Of a DNA stretch of 64,000 nucleotides, positions 50,761 through 59,360 are shown in pieces. The stretch comes from Candidatus Pantoea formicae (lineage in GTDB: Bacteria; Pseudomonadota; Gammaproteobacteria; Enterobacterales; Enterobacteriaceae): contig NZ_VWXD01000001.1 in NCBI RefSeq assembly GCF_011752625.1, positions 868,001 to 932,000 of the forward strand, written 5' to 3'. The position numbers and the translations under genes were made by a program. How positions within the stretch are numbered: position 1 is the stretch's first letter; each line of letters starts with the position of its first letter. Under the pieces are notes generated by a model. It worked only from the letters and a program-made list of their open reading frames with translations. It did no database searches and was not told the origin of the DNA.

Positions 50761-51653
50761 TGAAAGATTTCCTGGTTACGTTTGGATTCTTTAACCGCGC
50801 CAAAGCCGATGCCCCAGTTATCGAGGATCTTCTGGTAGCTACCATCTTTGATCAGGGAGTTAAGCGCAGCTTGCACCGCAGGTTCCAGCGCAGAATCTTT
50901 CGGGAAAGCCACAGAAACCGGCGCATCGTGCACGGTGATTTCGCCGCTCATGGTCAAAGGTTTAATGACTTTAACCTGCCACAGCAGACCTTCGTACGGG
51001 CCGAGGAACATCGGCACGCGACCACTGACGACAGCCTGAACACCGGCTGGACGGTCCGGGAATACGGATACTTTGATCGGTTTTTTACCCGCGGCTTCAC
51101 AAGCTTTGCTGGCTTCTTCCAGACGCGTTACCTGCGTGGTGCCTGAACCTGCGCCAACTTCTAAGCCGCACACGGCATCCAGGGTTTTGAACGGTGCAAC
51201 ATTGGCATCTTTACGCGAGATAATGCCCAACAGGCTGGCATCGTAGTAGCTGACAAAATCGATGATTTTCGCGCGGGTTGGCGTGGCGTTGATGTTAGAC
51301 AGCGCCACGTCATAACGACCCGTTTTTAAACCTGGAATGATGTTGTCGAAACCGCCGGTGTCACTCCACTGGACCTGAATCCCTAAGCGTTCACCCACGG
51401 CGTTCATTACGTCAATTTCACGGCCGGCCAGGGTTTTGTTGTCTTCTTTATAGAAGGTGGTCGGCGGCGTGTTTGGGTTGGTTCCTGCAACGATATAGCC
51501 ACGCTTTAGGACATCCGCAGGCACCAGGCTTTTCAGCGCAGGATCGGCCTGAACATGGAGTGAACTGTCGGTCGGAACGGATTGATCGGCGGCAAACGCG
51601 GAATGTGCACTCAGCGCAAGTGCAAGCAAGGTGATACCTTTAGCGAGTTTCAC
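50757..51653 (-). CDS. Polar amino acid ABC transporter periplasmic binding protein
   Basis: A 298-residue family-3 binding protein with a signal peptide (KLAKGITLLALALSAHSAFA, cleaved near residue 22). Core motifs are GREIDVMNAVGERLGIQVQW, FDNIIPGLKTGRYDVALSNINATPTRAKIIDFVSYY and the C-terminal LIKDGSYQKILDNWGIG. It starts with GTG 51653, with AAGG 5 bases and AGGAG 11 bases before it. First gene of the operon binding protein, permease, ATPase. An unusual cysteine pair (VCGLEV and KACEAA) may form a disulphide. Ligand unknown. Confidence 0.88.
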   Translation of the reverse strand: MKLAKGITLLALALSAHSAFAADQSVPTDSSLHVQADPALKSLVPADVLKRGYIVAGTNPNTPPTTFYKEDNKTLAGREIDVMNAVGERLGIQVQWSDTGGFDNIIPGLKTGRYDVALSNINATPTRAKIIDFVSYYDASLLGIISRKDANVAPFKTLDAVCGLEVGAGSGTTQVTRLEEASKACEAAGKKPIKVSVFPDRPAGVQAVVSGRVPMFLGPYEGLLWQVKVIKPLTMSGEITVHDAPVSVAFPKDSALEPAVQAALNSLIKDGSYQKILDNWGIGFGAVKESKRNQEIFQ

Positions 51654-52452
51654 TGGAACCTTTACTCCTGATATATAAAATGTTTCCCAACAGGGAAAAG
51701 GCGTTGAGGTAGCGATGTATTTTTCTCCCCTCTCACCTCATGGCTGAAAGGAATGTTCATCCTCTTAACGTCCCGCTGCCATTCTCAGTAAGATATGCAG
51801 CGATCACAAATGCGAAAAACGGATATCTATTGCCAGATTTCGGGAATAGAACGGGAAAGCTTCTGCCTGAGTAATCTACGGGTTAGGTACTGCGCGGGAT
51901 ACGAGGTGAATATTCGGATTTAACAACGGGATCCATAGCCTGCTTTAACCGAGGCCATTGATCTTTTTCTTCTTTATTAGACGCTATTGATCTAAGCGTT
52001 TGCGAATAGGTTCGAATGCTTTTGTCGCACGACGCGGCAGGGTGTCAGGCAAATTTTTCTCCGCGTTCTACCAGTATTGCCACGGCACCTTTTACTTATC
52101 TGCTAGCAACCCATGTTCGGTCGCCATGGCGAGAGGTAAAGGCTGCAAAATGATGATCAGGAATGTAAAGGTTTGTATGATCTGGCGCACACTTTCTCCT
52201 TAGTTATCGACTCTTTTCAGCGTCCATTTCAGGCACTGAGACGATCTTAATCATAAAACCAGATAATTACCGTGCGTCAGCACCACTTACATCATATTGA
52301 TTAATAACGCATTCCCTATTTCACACTTCAGTCTACAGCTTCGTCCTGGTTTGTATTTTCCAATTTCACTTCGCTTTACATTTCTTCACGCTTCGCCCAC
52401 AAAGTTCACCAATCATGGAGAAATAGAGGAGAGCGCTTAATACAACATATAC
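51654..52452. other. Intergenic region between the amino acid ABC operon and iroN
   Basis: A roughly 800-bp spacer, AT-rich near iroN. It must include the minus-strand promoter of the ABC operon close to 51670-51720. Several short frames exist, but none has both a ribosome site and coding-like composition. No repeat, tRNA or insertion sequence was recognised. Confidence 0.55.
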
Positions 52453-52477
52453 AATGATAAGCATTCTCATTATCATG
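52453..52477. promoter_or_regulatory. Fur box upstream of iroN
   Basis: AATGATAAGCATTCTCATTATCATG (seen as AATGATAAGCATT followed by CTCATTATCATG) is a close match to the Fur consensus GATAATGATAATCATTATC. It lies 44 bp upstream of the iroN start, in a good place to block the promoter when iron is plentiful. Confidence 0.8.
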
Positions 52478-52520
52478 CGCATTTGCTTACATATGTTAAT
52501 ACTTCAGGGAGAAGATTTAA

Positions 52521-54698
52521 GTGAATGTAACTTTGTATGTCAGGAGGCGCCCACTTGCATTGATTGTGGTAGCCCTACTCACCTCACCGGCTTATGCCGC
52601 AGAACCCACGGAAAAACTGGCTGACGATGAATCGATGATCGTCACGGCGGAACAGGGTTTGAAACAGCAGCCTGGCGTTTCCACCATCACCGCTGAAGAC
52701 ATCAAGAAAAGCCCGCCGGTTAACGATCTCTCCGACATTATCCGCAAAATGCCTGGGGTCAATTTGACCGGCAATGGTGCCAGTGGCAGCCGTGGCAATA
52801 ACCGTCAGATTGATATTCGCGGCATGGGCCCGGAAAACACCTTAATTATGATCGATGGTGTGCCGGTCAGTTCACGTAACTCAGTGCGTTACAGCTGGCG
52901 TGGCGAACGTGACTCGCGTGGCGATACCAACTGGGTGCCACCAGAAATGGTCGAGCGGATTGAAGTCATTCGTGGCCCTGCTGCTGCGCGTTACGGTTCA
53001 GGTGCTGCGGGTGGTGTAGTCAATATCATTACTAAACGTCCAACCACTGACTGGCATGGATCGTTGTCACTGTTTACTAACCAGCCGGAAAATAGCAAAG
53101 AAGGCGACACACGCCGCGCAAACTTCAATCTGAGCGGCCCGCTGGCGGGTGATGCATTGACCATGCGTCTGTATGGAAACCTCAATCGAACCGATGCTGA
53201 TGCCTATGATATCAACACCGCACAAAACGGTTCCTACGCTGCCGGTCGTGAAGGTGTGCGTAATAAGGACATCAATGGCGTGCTGTCATGGAAAATCACG
53301 CCAACGCAGATCGTCGATTTTTCCTATGGCTACAGTCGTCAGGGGAATATCTATGCAGGTGATACGCAAAACAGTAATGGAAATAGTAGCGCGGGTGGAT
53401 TAGTCGAGTCACTATATGGCAGTGAAACAAACCGTTTATATCGTCAGAGCTATGGCGTAACCCATAACGGAATTTGGGATTGGGGCACTTCCGAGCTTAA
53501 CTTCAATTATGAGAAGACCAATAATACCCGTCTACAAGAAGGCACCGCTGGTAGTGTTGAAGGGATGATCAACAGCGATGTTTATTCAACCAGCCGCTTG
53601 GAAAGTTATCGCGCGGGCGGCGAAATTAACTTCCCGCTGGAATTACTGGTTGATCAAACCGTGACCTTGGGCGCGGAGTGGAATCGTGATGAACTCAACG
53701 ATCCGGCTTCAATGCAATCCTCAAGCACTAGCTTATATTTGCCGGGCAGTTCAGGCGACCCAGCGCAGCGCAGCAGCACCAACTCCGCTACCATTAGCTC
53801 TCTCTATTTCGAAGATAACATCGCCGCGACGGATAGCACTGAGATCATCCCAGGTTTGCGCTTCGATTATCATGATGAATTCGGCGCCAATTGGAGCCCG
53901 AGTCTGAATATTTCCCAAGGTCTGGGCGAATATTTCACATTGAAAGCTGGTATTGCCCGTGCCTTTAAGGCTCCTAACCTGTATCAATCAACGCCGGGTT
54001 ATTTGCTTTCAACGCGTGGCAATGGCTGCCCGATTGGCCTGACTCAATGCTATTTACTGGGTAACGACAATCTCGACCCTGAAGTCAGCGTCAATAAAGA
54101 AGTCGGTTTAGAATTTAGTCATGCAGGCTATGCGGCTGGCATTACTTACTTCCGTAATGACTACAAAAACAAAATCGTTTCAGGCACCTCTGCAATCTAC
54201 AGCAATGGCACCTATAACGTTCTTCAATGGGAAAATGGTGGCAAAGCCATTGTTGAAGGGCTGGAAGGGAACCTGACTATTCCTCTTATTGCCGATACGC
54301 TGGAATGGCGTTCTAACGCGACCTATATGTTCCGCTCAGAAAGCAAGAAGACAGGTAATCCGCTGTCGGTCATTCCTGAATTCACCATCAATTCCCAGTT
54401 GGAGTGGCAAGCTACTGAAGACCTGAGTGCGAACATTAACTGGACCCAATATGGTCGCCAGAAACCGCGTCAATATGCCGAAACCTCTCTCGAACAGAAC
54501 AGAGGACTTTCGCAACGTGAGATCAGCCCTTACTCCATCGTGGGTTTAAACCTCAACTACGACATCACCAAGAATCTGCGCGCCAATGCAGGTATCAATA
54601 ACCTGTTTGATAAGCAGATCTATCGTGAGAACGCAGGTGCATCAACCTATAACGAACCAGGACGCGCCTATTATGCTGGCGTAACCATGTCGTTCTAA
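52521..54698 (+). CDS. iroN: TonB-dependent salmochelin/enterobactin receptor IroN
   Basis: A 725-residue outer-membrane receptor. After a signal peptide (to about residue 26, SPAYAAEP) the sequence follows IroN closely: LKQQPGVSTITAEDIKKSPP, NDLSDIIRKMPGVNLTGN, RGNNRQIDIRGMGPENTLIM, RYSWRGERDSRGDTNWVPPE, ARYGSGAAGGVVNIITKRPT, and the barrel end TYNEPGRAYYAGVTMSF. It is also close to FepA, but these wordings are the IroN ones. It would import catecholate siderophores. GTG 52521 is the start, after GGGAGAAG. Preceded by a Fur box; no enterobactin or salmochelin genes are in the window. Confidence 0.9.
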   Translation: MNVTLYVRRRPLALIVVALLTSPAYAAEPTEKLADDESMIVTAEQGLKQQPGVSTITAEDIKKSPPVNDLSDIIRKMPGVNLTGNGASGSRGNNRQIDIRGMGPENTLIMIDGVPVSSRNSVRYSWRGERDSRGDTNWVPPEMVERIEVIRGPAAARYGSGAAGGVVNIITKRPTTDWHGSLSLFTNQPENSKEGDTRRANFNLSGPLAGDALTMRLYGNLNRTDADAYDINTAQNGSYAAGREGVRNKDINGVLSWKITPTQIVDFSYGYSRQGNIYAGDTQNSNGNSSAGGLVESLYGSETNRLYRQSYGVTHNGIWDWGTSELNFNYEKTNNTRLQEGTAGSVEGMINSDVYSTSRLESYRAGGEINFPLELLVDQTVTLGAEWNRDELNDPASMQSSSTSLYLPGSSGDPAQRSSTNSATISSLYFEDNIAATDSTEIIPGLRFDYHDEFGANWSPSLNISQGLGEYFTLKAGIARAFKAPNLYQSTPGYLLSTRGNGCPIGLTQCYLLGNDNLDPEVSVNKEVGLEFSHAGYAAGITYFRNDYKNKIVSGTSAIYSNGTYNVLQWENGGKAIVEGLEGNLTIPLIADTLEWRSNATYMFRSESKKTGNPLSVIPEFTINSQLEWQATEDLSANINWTQYGRQKPRQYAETSLEQNRGLSQREISPYSIVGLNLNYDITKNLRANAGINNLFDKQIYRENAGASTYNEPGRAYYAGVTMSF

Positions 54699-54704
54699 CC
54701 CCAC

Positions 54705-54726
54705 AGGGCGGCCGCTAGGCCGCCCT
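54705..54726 (+). terminator. Intrinsic terminator hairpin after iroN
   Basis: AGGGCGGCC (54705-54713) pairs with GGCCGCCCT (54718-54726) over GCTA, followed by TAACTC. Strong stem with a weak U-tract, 7 bp after the iroN stop. Confidence 0.7.
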
Positions 54727-54879
54727 TAACTCAGGATCCAATCGCTTCCTCAAGTTATTCACAAAATTACGCCTTAATCCCCTCTTTTATATTTTGAAGG
54801 TTTTACCTCAAATATCTCCTCGCTGCCCCAGTACGCATTCGCTAATTTCATCGCTATCCCCCCTACAGGATCAAAGCAG

Positions 54880-55803
54880 ATGATAAAAGATGCGTTTTAC
54901 CGTACCGGACATCCCTCCCCGCTCGTCGGGGTCAGCCCGCTTTCCTGGGTTAACGAGGTGCTGCACTATCTTGGTGCGGGCACCAGCGCCGACCATTGCT
55001 TAAGCGAGGCCAAGCAGGCGGGCTTTCAGGGTGTGGAACTGAGCCGTATTTTTCCTCGTGAGCCAGGGGCACTGAAGCAATTACTGGCTCAGCATCAACT
55101 ACAACTGGTTTCTGGTTGGCACGATGGGTTTCTTACCGAGCGCAGCGTGGAGCAAGAGATGGATGCCGTGCATAACCACGCTTCGTTGCTGCAGGAAAAC
55201 GGTGCCAACGTAATGGTCTACGGTGAATGCGGTTGGATGACGGACAATGCACTGGATGTCCCGCTTCATACCCGGCGACTGCTGCCAGACGCACAGGTCA
55301 AAGCCTATGCAGAGCGCCTGTCGGTCTTCGCCGATGCGCTTTACCACCAATACGGTTTGCGCCTCGCTTATCACCATCATCTGATGATGGTGGCAGAAAC
55401 GCTGCCGGAAATTCGTGCATTGATCAACGCCTGCTCCCCTTCTGTGGGTCTGCTGCTGGATACCGGTCATGCCACCGCGGCGGGTTTCTCCTACACGCAA
55501 CTCATTGAAGAATTTGCCGATCGTATTTGCCACATTCATCTTAAAGACGTGCGCCTGGATCGCTTGCAGCAGGTTCGCGCTTCGGGCATGACCTTCAACG
55601 AAGCGGTGCTCTCTGGCATGTTCACCGTGCCCGGTGATGGTGGTATCGATTTTCGGCCACTGGCGGAGTTTATTGCTCGCAGTGGTTATCAGGGATGGAT
55701 GGTAGTAGAAGCCGAACAAGACCCGGCTAAAGCGCCACCTCTCGAGACGGTCACTCGTGCACAACGCTATGTTGCACAACATCTTTTACCTGCAAACGTT
55801 TAA
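54880..55803 (+). CDS. IolE-like TIM-barrel dehydratase/isomerase
   Basis: A 307-residue sugar-phosphate-isomerase/epimerase-like TIM barrel, nearest by eye to IolE (inosose dehydratase): SPLSWVNEVLHYLG near 20, CLSEAKQAGFQGVELSRIFPREPGALKQLL near 40-70, LRLAYHHHLMMV near 155, LLLDTGHATAAGFSY near 187, HIHLKDVRLDRLQQV near 210 and VPGDGGIDFRPLAEFI near 243-258. The H, E and D residues in these strands are the divalent-metal ligands of the family. It starts after a weak AGGAT site, 181 bp after iroN. Operon with a Gfo/Idh/MocA dehydrogenase, as in inositol or related polyol catabolism. Confidence 0.8.
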   Translation: MIKDAFYRTGHPSPLVGVSPLSWVNEVLHYLGAGTSADHCLSEAKQAGFQGVELSRIFPREPGALKQLLAQHQLQLVSGWHDGFLTERSVEQEMDAVHNHASLLQENGANVMVYGECGWMTDNALDVPLHTRRLLPDAQVKAYAERLSVFADALYHQYGLRLAYHHHLMMVAETLPEIRALINACSPSVGLLLDTGHATAAGFSYTQLIEEFADRICHIHLKDVRLDRLQQVRASGMTFNEAVLSGMFTVPGDGGIDFRPLAEFIARSGYQGWMVVEAEQDPAKAPPLETVTRAQRYVAQHLLPANV

Positions 55804-55813
55804 GGAGCATCAC

Positions 55814-56995
55814 ATGGCCGGAAAAACACTCAATGTTGGTCTGATCGGTTCAGGCTTTATGGGTCAAGCACATGCTGATGCATGGCGTCGCGCAGGATTG
55901 CTCTATCGCAACTTGCCACTGCAACCCGTACTCCATACGCTGGCAGATGCCACTCCAGCGCTTGCTGACGAAGCCGCACGTCGCTACGGTTTTCAACACA
56001 GCACGGCGGACTGGCAATCCATGGTCAATCATCCTGACATCGATATTGTTGATATCACCACGCCAAACAGTATGCATTTCAATATGGCGCTGGCAGCCAT
56101 CCGTGCAGGTAAACACGTGTACTGTGAAAAACCACTGACGGTTTCGTTGCAAGAAGCACAAATCCTCACCCAGGAAGCTGAGCGCGCGGGTGTGAAAACC
56201 ATCATGGCGTTCAATAACATCAAGACACCGGCAGCGCAGTTGGCAAAACAATTAATTGAACGCGGGGATATAGGCACACCCACCCGCTTCCGAGGCTGGT
56301 TCGATCAGGGCTTCTTCAACGACCCTGACCTGCCATGGAGTTGGCGGTGTTCGCGCGAACAGGCGGGGTCCGGTTCACTCGGCGATCTCGGTTCACATGT
56401 GGTCAGCGTGGCGCAATATCTCATGGGCCCCATCAAAAGCGTGATCGGGCAAGAGCAATTGTTTATCGATACGCGTCCCGCAGCGGGCGGCGGCTCAGGC
56501 TATGGCGCTCAGGCTGAAAAAGGGGCGGCGCGGCTGAAAGTCGAAAATGACGATCAGTTCCAGGCGTTAATCACGTTTGAAAACCGTGCAGGCGGCGTGA
56601 TTGAATCTTCCCGTATCTCTGCGGGTAAAGTTTTCGGCATTGCGTGGGAAGTATCGGGCACGGAAGGCACCATTATGATGGACGGAGAACGCTTTAATGA
56701 GCTTAAAATTGCACGTTACGGCGATGAAAAGCACGATCGCGGTTTCAAAACCCTCTATGCCGGTTCTCAGGTTGAACAGTTTGGCGGATTCTTCGGCTTT
56801 GATTTCGCGGGCGGTGGTTTGGGCTACTTCGATGTCAAAGTGATCGAAATCTATGACCTAATTAAAGGCCTCAGCAGCGAAGCCGGATGCTTCCCGGATT
56901 TCCGCTTTGGCCTGGAAAATCAGCAAATCATCGAGGCAATGGTGCAATCCTCTGCGCGTGGTGAACGTGTTGAAATTTCCAGCCTGCGTGCTTAA
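55814..56995 (+). CDS. Gfo/Idh/MocA family oxidoreductase
   Basis: A 393-residue NAD(P)-dependent dehydrogenase: N-terminal Rossmann motif LNVGLIGSGFMGQAHADAWRR (about 6-26), the conserved HVYCEKPLTVSLQEAQ segment near 102-117 with the catalytic-pair lysine, and a C-terminal substrate domain with GSLGDLGSHVVSVAQYLMGP near 190. It probably oxidises the ring or sugar substrate acted on by the IolE-like enzyme 10 bp upstream. ATG 55814 is fixed by AAGGAG at 55802-55807. It overlaps the convergent hydrolase gene by 4 bp. Confidence 0.88.
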   Translation: MAGKTLNVGLIGSGFMGQAHADAWRRAGLLYRNLPLQPVLHTLADATPALADEAARRYGFQHSTADWQSMVNHPDIDIVDITTPNSMHFNMALAAIRAGKHVYCEKPLTVSLQEAQILTQEAERAGVKTIMAFNNIKTPAAQLAKQLIERGDIGTPTRFRGWFDQGFFNDPDLPWSWRCSREQAGSGSLGDLGSHVVSVAQYLMGPIKSVIGQEQLFIDTRPAAGGGSGYGAQAEKGAARLKVENDDQFQALITFENRAGGVIESSRISAGKVFGIAWEVSGTEGTIMMDGERFNELKIARYGDEKHDRGFKTLYAGSQVEQFGGFFGFDFAGGGLGYFDVKVIEIYDLIKGLSSEAGCFPDFRFGLENQQIIEAMVQSSARGERVEISSLRA

Positions 56996-57906
56996 CTAAA
57001 AAACTCACGCAGCGCATCGGCCAGCGCCTGTGGTTGCTCATCAGGAATAAAGTGACCGCAGTGCGCTATTTTTATGCCAGAGACATTGGCTGCAAACTCC
57101 TGCAGTGGAATCGCCATATCCGGGATCGATCCCTGATCGGCACTGACTGCCAACAACGGCACCGATAACTTGCCCTTTTCGCGTAACAATTCGCGATTCT
57201 GTGCTGCTGAGAGGTTCACTTCCCGATAGGCTGCCATGCCAGCCCTGAGTGCCCCGTTCTGTCGCAGTAAACGGGTGTATTCCGCCATATCCTCATCACC
57301 AAACACCATCGGACTGGCCGCTTTGCGCTTCAGGAACCACTCAAGGTAGATCTCCTCGCGTCCTTCAATTAAGGCCTCTGGCAGATCTGGCAACAGATGA
57401 AATGCAAAATGCCAAGTTTTCCAGGCTTTATCTGGCGTCGCGGGGAGCGCATCAGGCAAAGTCACTCCGGGTATACCGGCATCAAGCAACGCCAGCTTAA
57501 CCACCTGTTCGTTATACAGCGTGGCAAAGGGCCAGGCAACCCAAGCTCCCACATCATGCGCAGCCAGATAATATCGGCTAATCTGCAACACTTGCAGTAG
57601 GCCTTGCACCCGGCGGGCCAGTGAAAGGGTGTCGTATCCATCGTAAGGTTTATCGGAGTCACCTTGGCCTGGCAGATCCGGCGCGACAATGAAATAGTGT
57701 TGGGCCAGTCCTGCCATGACGTGGCGCCAGGCAAACCAACTTTGCGGGAACCCCGCCAATAACACCAACGTTTCGCCTTGCTGATTCCCCCCACTGACGT
57801 AATGCAGCCTCACCCCGTCAACCGTGGCATACCCGTGAAAAAATCCGCTCAAGCCAGTGACTTCTTGTGACCAGCGCGTGGTCTGTTTTAATTCAGATAC
57901 GTTCAA
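56992..57906 (-). CDS. Alpha/beta hydrolase (epoxide hydrolase-like)
   Basis: A 304-residue alpha/beta hydrolase. The oxyanion-type motif is AGFPQSWFAWRHVMAGL near 53-69, APDLPGQGDSDKP near 77-90, and the nucleophile elbow AAHDVGAWVAWPFA near 115 places aspartate, not serine, at the active site, as in epoxide hydrolases and haloacetate dehalogenases. The terminal histidine is in AHCGHFIPDEQPQA. An 18-bp palindromic operator lies 20 bp before ATG 57906; a similar site precedes the neighbouring tetR gene, so TetR-type repression is likely. Confidence 0.85.
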   Translation of the reverse strand: MNVSELKQTTRWSQEVTGLSGFFHGYATVDGVRLHYVSGGNQQGETLVLLAGFPQSWFAWRHVMAGLAQHYFIVAPDLPGQGDSDKPYDGYDTLSLARRVQGLLQVLQISRYYLAAHDVGAWVAWPFATLYNEQVVKLALLDAGIPGVTLPDALPATPDKAWKTWHFAFHLLPDLPEALIEGREEIYLEWFLKRKAASPMVFGDEDMAEYTRLLRQNGALRAGMAAYREVNLSAAQNRELLREKGKLSVPLLAVSADQGSIPDMAIPLQEFAANVSGIKIAHCGHFIPDEQPQALADALREFFS

Positions 57907-57925
57907 GTTGATTCTCCATAATTTT

Positions 57926-57943
57926 AGGAAATGATCATTTCCT
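57926..57943. promoter_or_regulatory. Palindromic operator upstream of the epoxide hydrolase-like gene
   Basis: AGGAAATGATCATTTCCT is a perfect 18-bp palindrome between the hydrolase start (57906) and the tetR stop (57960). A related sequence (14 of 18 bases the same) is at 58582-58599 in front of tetR itself. Two matching sites, one per gene, point to binding by the TetR protein encoded here. Confidence 0.7.
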
Positions 57944-57959
57944 TAATGGGCAAAAAATT

Positions 57960-58568
57960 TTAATCCAGTAGCCTTAACGCGGTGGCAATTAAGTCAGCCT
58001 GCGACGGTAAATCCTGCATTTTCCCTGCCACGCGCATGCCCAATACAAGGCACAGCAATAGGCCGCTTAACGCCTGGACATCATGTTGTCGATTGATCGA
58101 TCCATCTTGTTGGCCACCCTCCAGCAGGGTAATAATGCCGTTTAAGTTACGTTGTAACGCTTCACGTACTAATTCAGCCAGTTCTGAGTCCAGTACCTGC
58201 AACTCAATCGCACTCCCCACCACTAAACAACCGCGCCGTCCCTCGACATCGGTGGCAGATTCCAGATAAAAATGCAGTAGTTCTGCGATACGTGCGCGCC
58301 CATTCGGTTGCTGTTCCAGTCTCTGACGAAGATGCTGATTGCGCAGTGAGGTATAGCGGGCAAAGACCTGTAAAAACAGACCGCGTTTATCGCTGAAAGC
58401 CTTATAAATGCTGCCTGCGGTAAGCTCCATCGCGATGCCCAGATCGTTAATCGAGGCGCTGTGATAGCCTTTTTCGCGAAACACCAGCATGGCACGATCC
58501 AAGGCCGAATCGAGATCAAACTGGCGCGGACGCCCCCGCTCACGCGACGACGATGGTGCTTGTGGCAT
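57960..58568 (-). CDS. TetR/AcrR family transcriptional regulator
   Basis: A 202-residue TetR protein. The N-terminal DNA-binding domain, GRPRQFDLDSALDRAMLVF at 12-30 with helix-turn-helix SINDLGIAMELTAGSIYKAF near 39-58, is typical; the C-terminal helical part (about 80-202) binds the ligand and contains RRGCLVVGSAIEL. It lies upstream of the epoxide hydrolase-like gene on the same strand. Operator sites in front of both genes suggest it represses itself and the hydrolase, released by an electrophile or ligand (inference). Confidence 0.88.
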   Translation of the reverse strand: MPQAPSSSRERGRPRQFDLDSALDRAMLVFREKGYHSASINDLGIAMELTAGSIYKAFSDKRGLFLQVFARYTSLRNQHLRQRLEQQPNGRARIAELLHFYLESATDVEGRRGCLVVGSAIELQVLDSELAELVREALQRNLNGIITLLEGGQQDGSINRQHDVQALSGLLLCLVLGMRVAGKMQDLPSQADLIATALRLLD

Positions 58569-58581
58569 GTTAATACCATTT

Positions 58582-58597
58582 AGGAAATGATTGATTC
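58582..58597. promoter_or_regulatory. Imperfect palindromic operator upstream of tetR
   Basis: GGAAATGATTGATTCC, just 14 bp before the tetR start, is the degenerate partner of the perfect site at 57926. Its left arm TAGGAAATGAT is identical to that site. Likely the autoregulatory operator. Confidence 0.6.
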
Positions 58598-58666
58598 CAA
58601 AATACTACAAGGTGGATGCAGTGCAGTGCAAGCAGGAGTCTAAAAAAGAGTATGGCGCAGAATGAG

Positions 58667-58694
58667 TGAGTCACATTGTCATCAATGTGACTCA
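58667..58694. terminator. Strong hairpin between tetR promoter region and the LysE-type gene
   Basis: TGAGTCACATTG (58667-58678) pairs perfectly with CAATGTGACTCA (58683-58694) over TCAT, a 12-bp stem. It begins 9 bp past the stop of the minus-strand LysE-type gene and probably terminates it, shielding the tetR promoter. Confidence 0.7.
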
Positions 58695-58702
58695 GCGTCT
58701 GT

Positions 58703-59320
58703 TTATTTCATCAGGACATGAATACCCAGCCAAGCCATAAAGCCACCGCTCAGCCGATCAATACATTTACGGTACTTCACGTAAGCCTGGCGCGGTTTGT
58801 GTGTGGATAGCAGGCACGCCACCACCACATACCACAGGTAATCGATCAAGAAAGCCATCACAGGTAACGCGAAGTACATGTAAGGTTTAATTTCCGATGT
58901 CAGTGCTGTAGTAAAAATACTGGCAAACACCAAGGCAGTGTGCGGGTTACTTACTTGTGTAATCAGCCCTGTCATCAATGCCTTTCTGCCACTCATTTTG
59001 CCCATGCTGGAAAAGTCCATGCGCCCTGCTGCGGGCTGGCGAAACATTTTTATTGCCAGCCATAGCAAATAGCAGGCACCAGCAATTTTTAATGCCGTAT
59101 AGAGCGAGGGAACCAACGTAAGCAAGGTATGAAGCCCTGCCAGGGCAATAATGGAAAACATCAGGGATCCGATCCCCATCCCAAGTGATACAAAAAGCGC
59201 GGCACGACGCGAACAGGACATCGCCGATCTGGCCACTAGCAGAAAACTCGCACCGGGACTCATTGCGCCGAGTAGCAACGCTGCGCCGATAGTAGTAAGA
59301 GCAAAAATATCACCTGACAT
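58703..59320 (-). CDS. LysE/RhtB family amino acid exporter
   Basis: A 205-residue membrane protein with about six hydrophobic segments. The N-terminal LGAMSPGASFLLVARSA motif (family consensus PGP) and the AGACYLLWLAIKMFR helix near 75-90 are typical of the LysE/RhtB amino-acid exporters. ATG 59320 is chosen over 59326 because GAGG then sits 6 bases ahead. Substrate unknown. The two GNAT genes lie upstream on the same strand. Confidence 0.85.
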   Translation of the reverse strand: MSGDIFALTTIGAALLLGAMSPGASFLLVARSAMSCSRRAALFVSLGMGIGSLMFSIIALAGLHTLLTLVPSLYTALKIAGACYLLWLAIKMFRQPAAGRMDFSSMGKMSGRKALMTGLITQVSNPHTALVFASIFTTALTSEIKPYMYFALPVMAFLIDYLWYVVVACLLSTHKPRQAYVKYRKCIDRLSGGFMAWLGIHVLMK

Positions 59321-59360
59321 AACCATCCATCCTCAAAGAAATAATCCGTTTGAATCAAAT

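Noticed and set aside
52000..52203. 67-residue plus-strand frame in the spacer before iroN
   Set aside because: No good ribosome site at the first start, basic random-looking sequence, no recognisable pattern. A shorter start inside gives only 17 residues.
55099..55782. 227-residue minus-strand frame inside the IolE-like gene
   Set aside because: It is antisense to a gene with clear family motifs and has no ribosome site or family resemblance.
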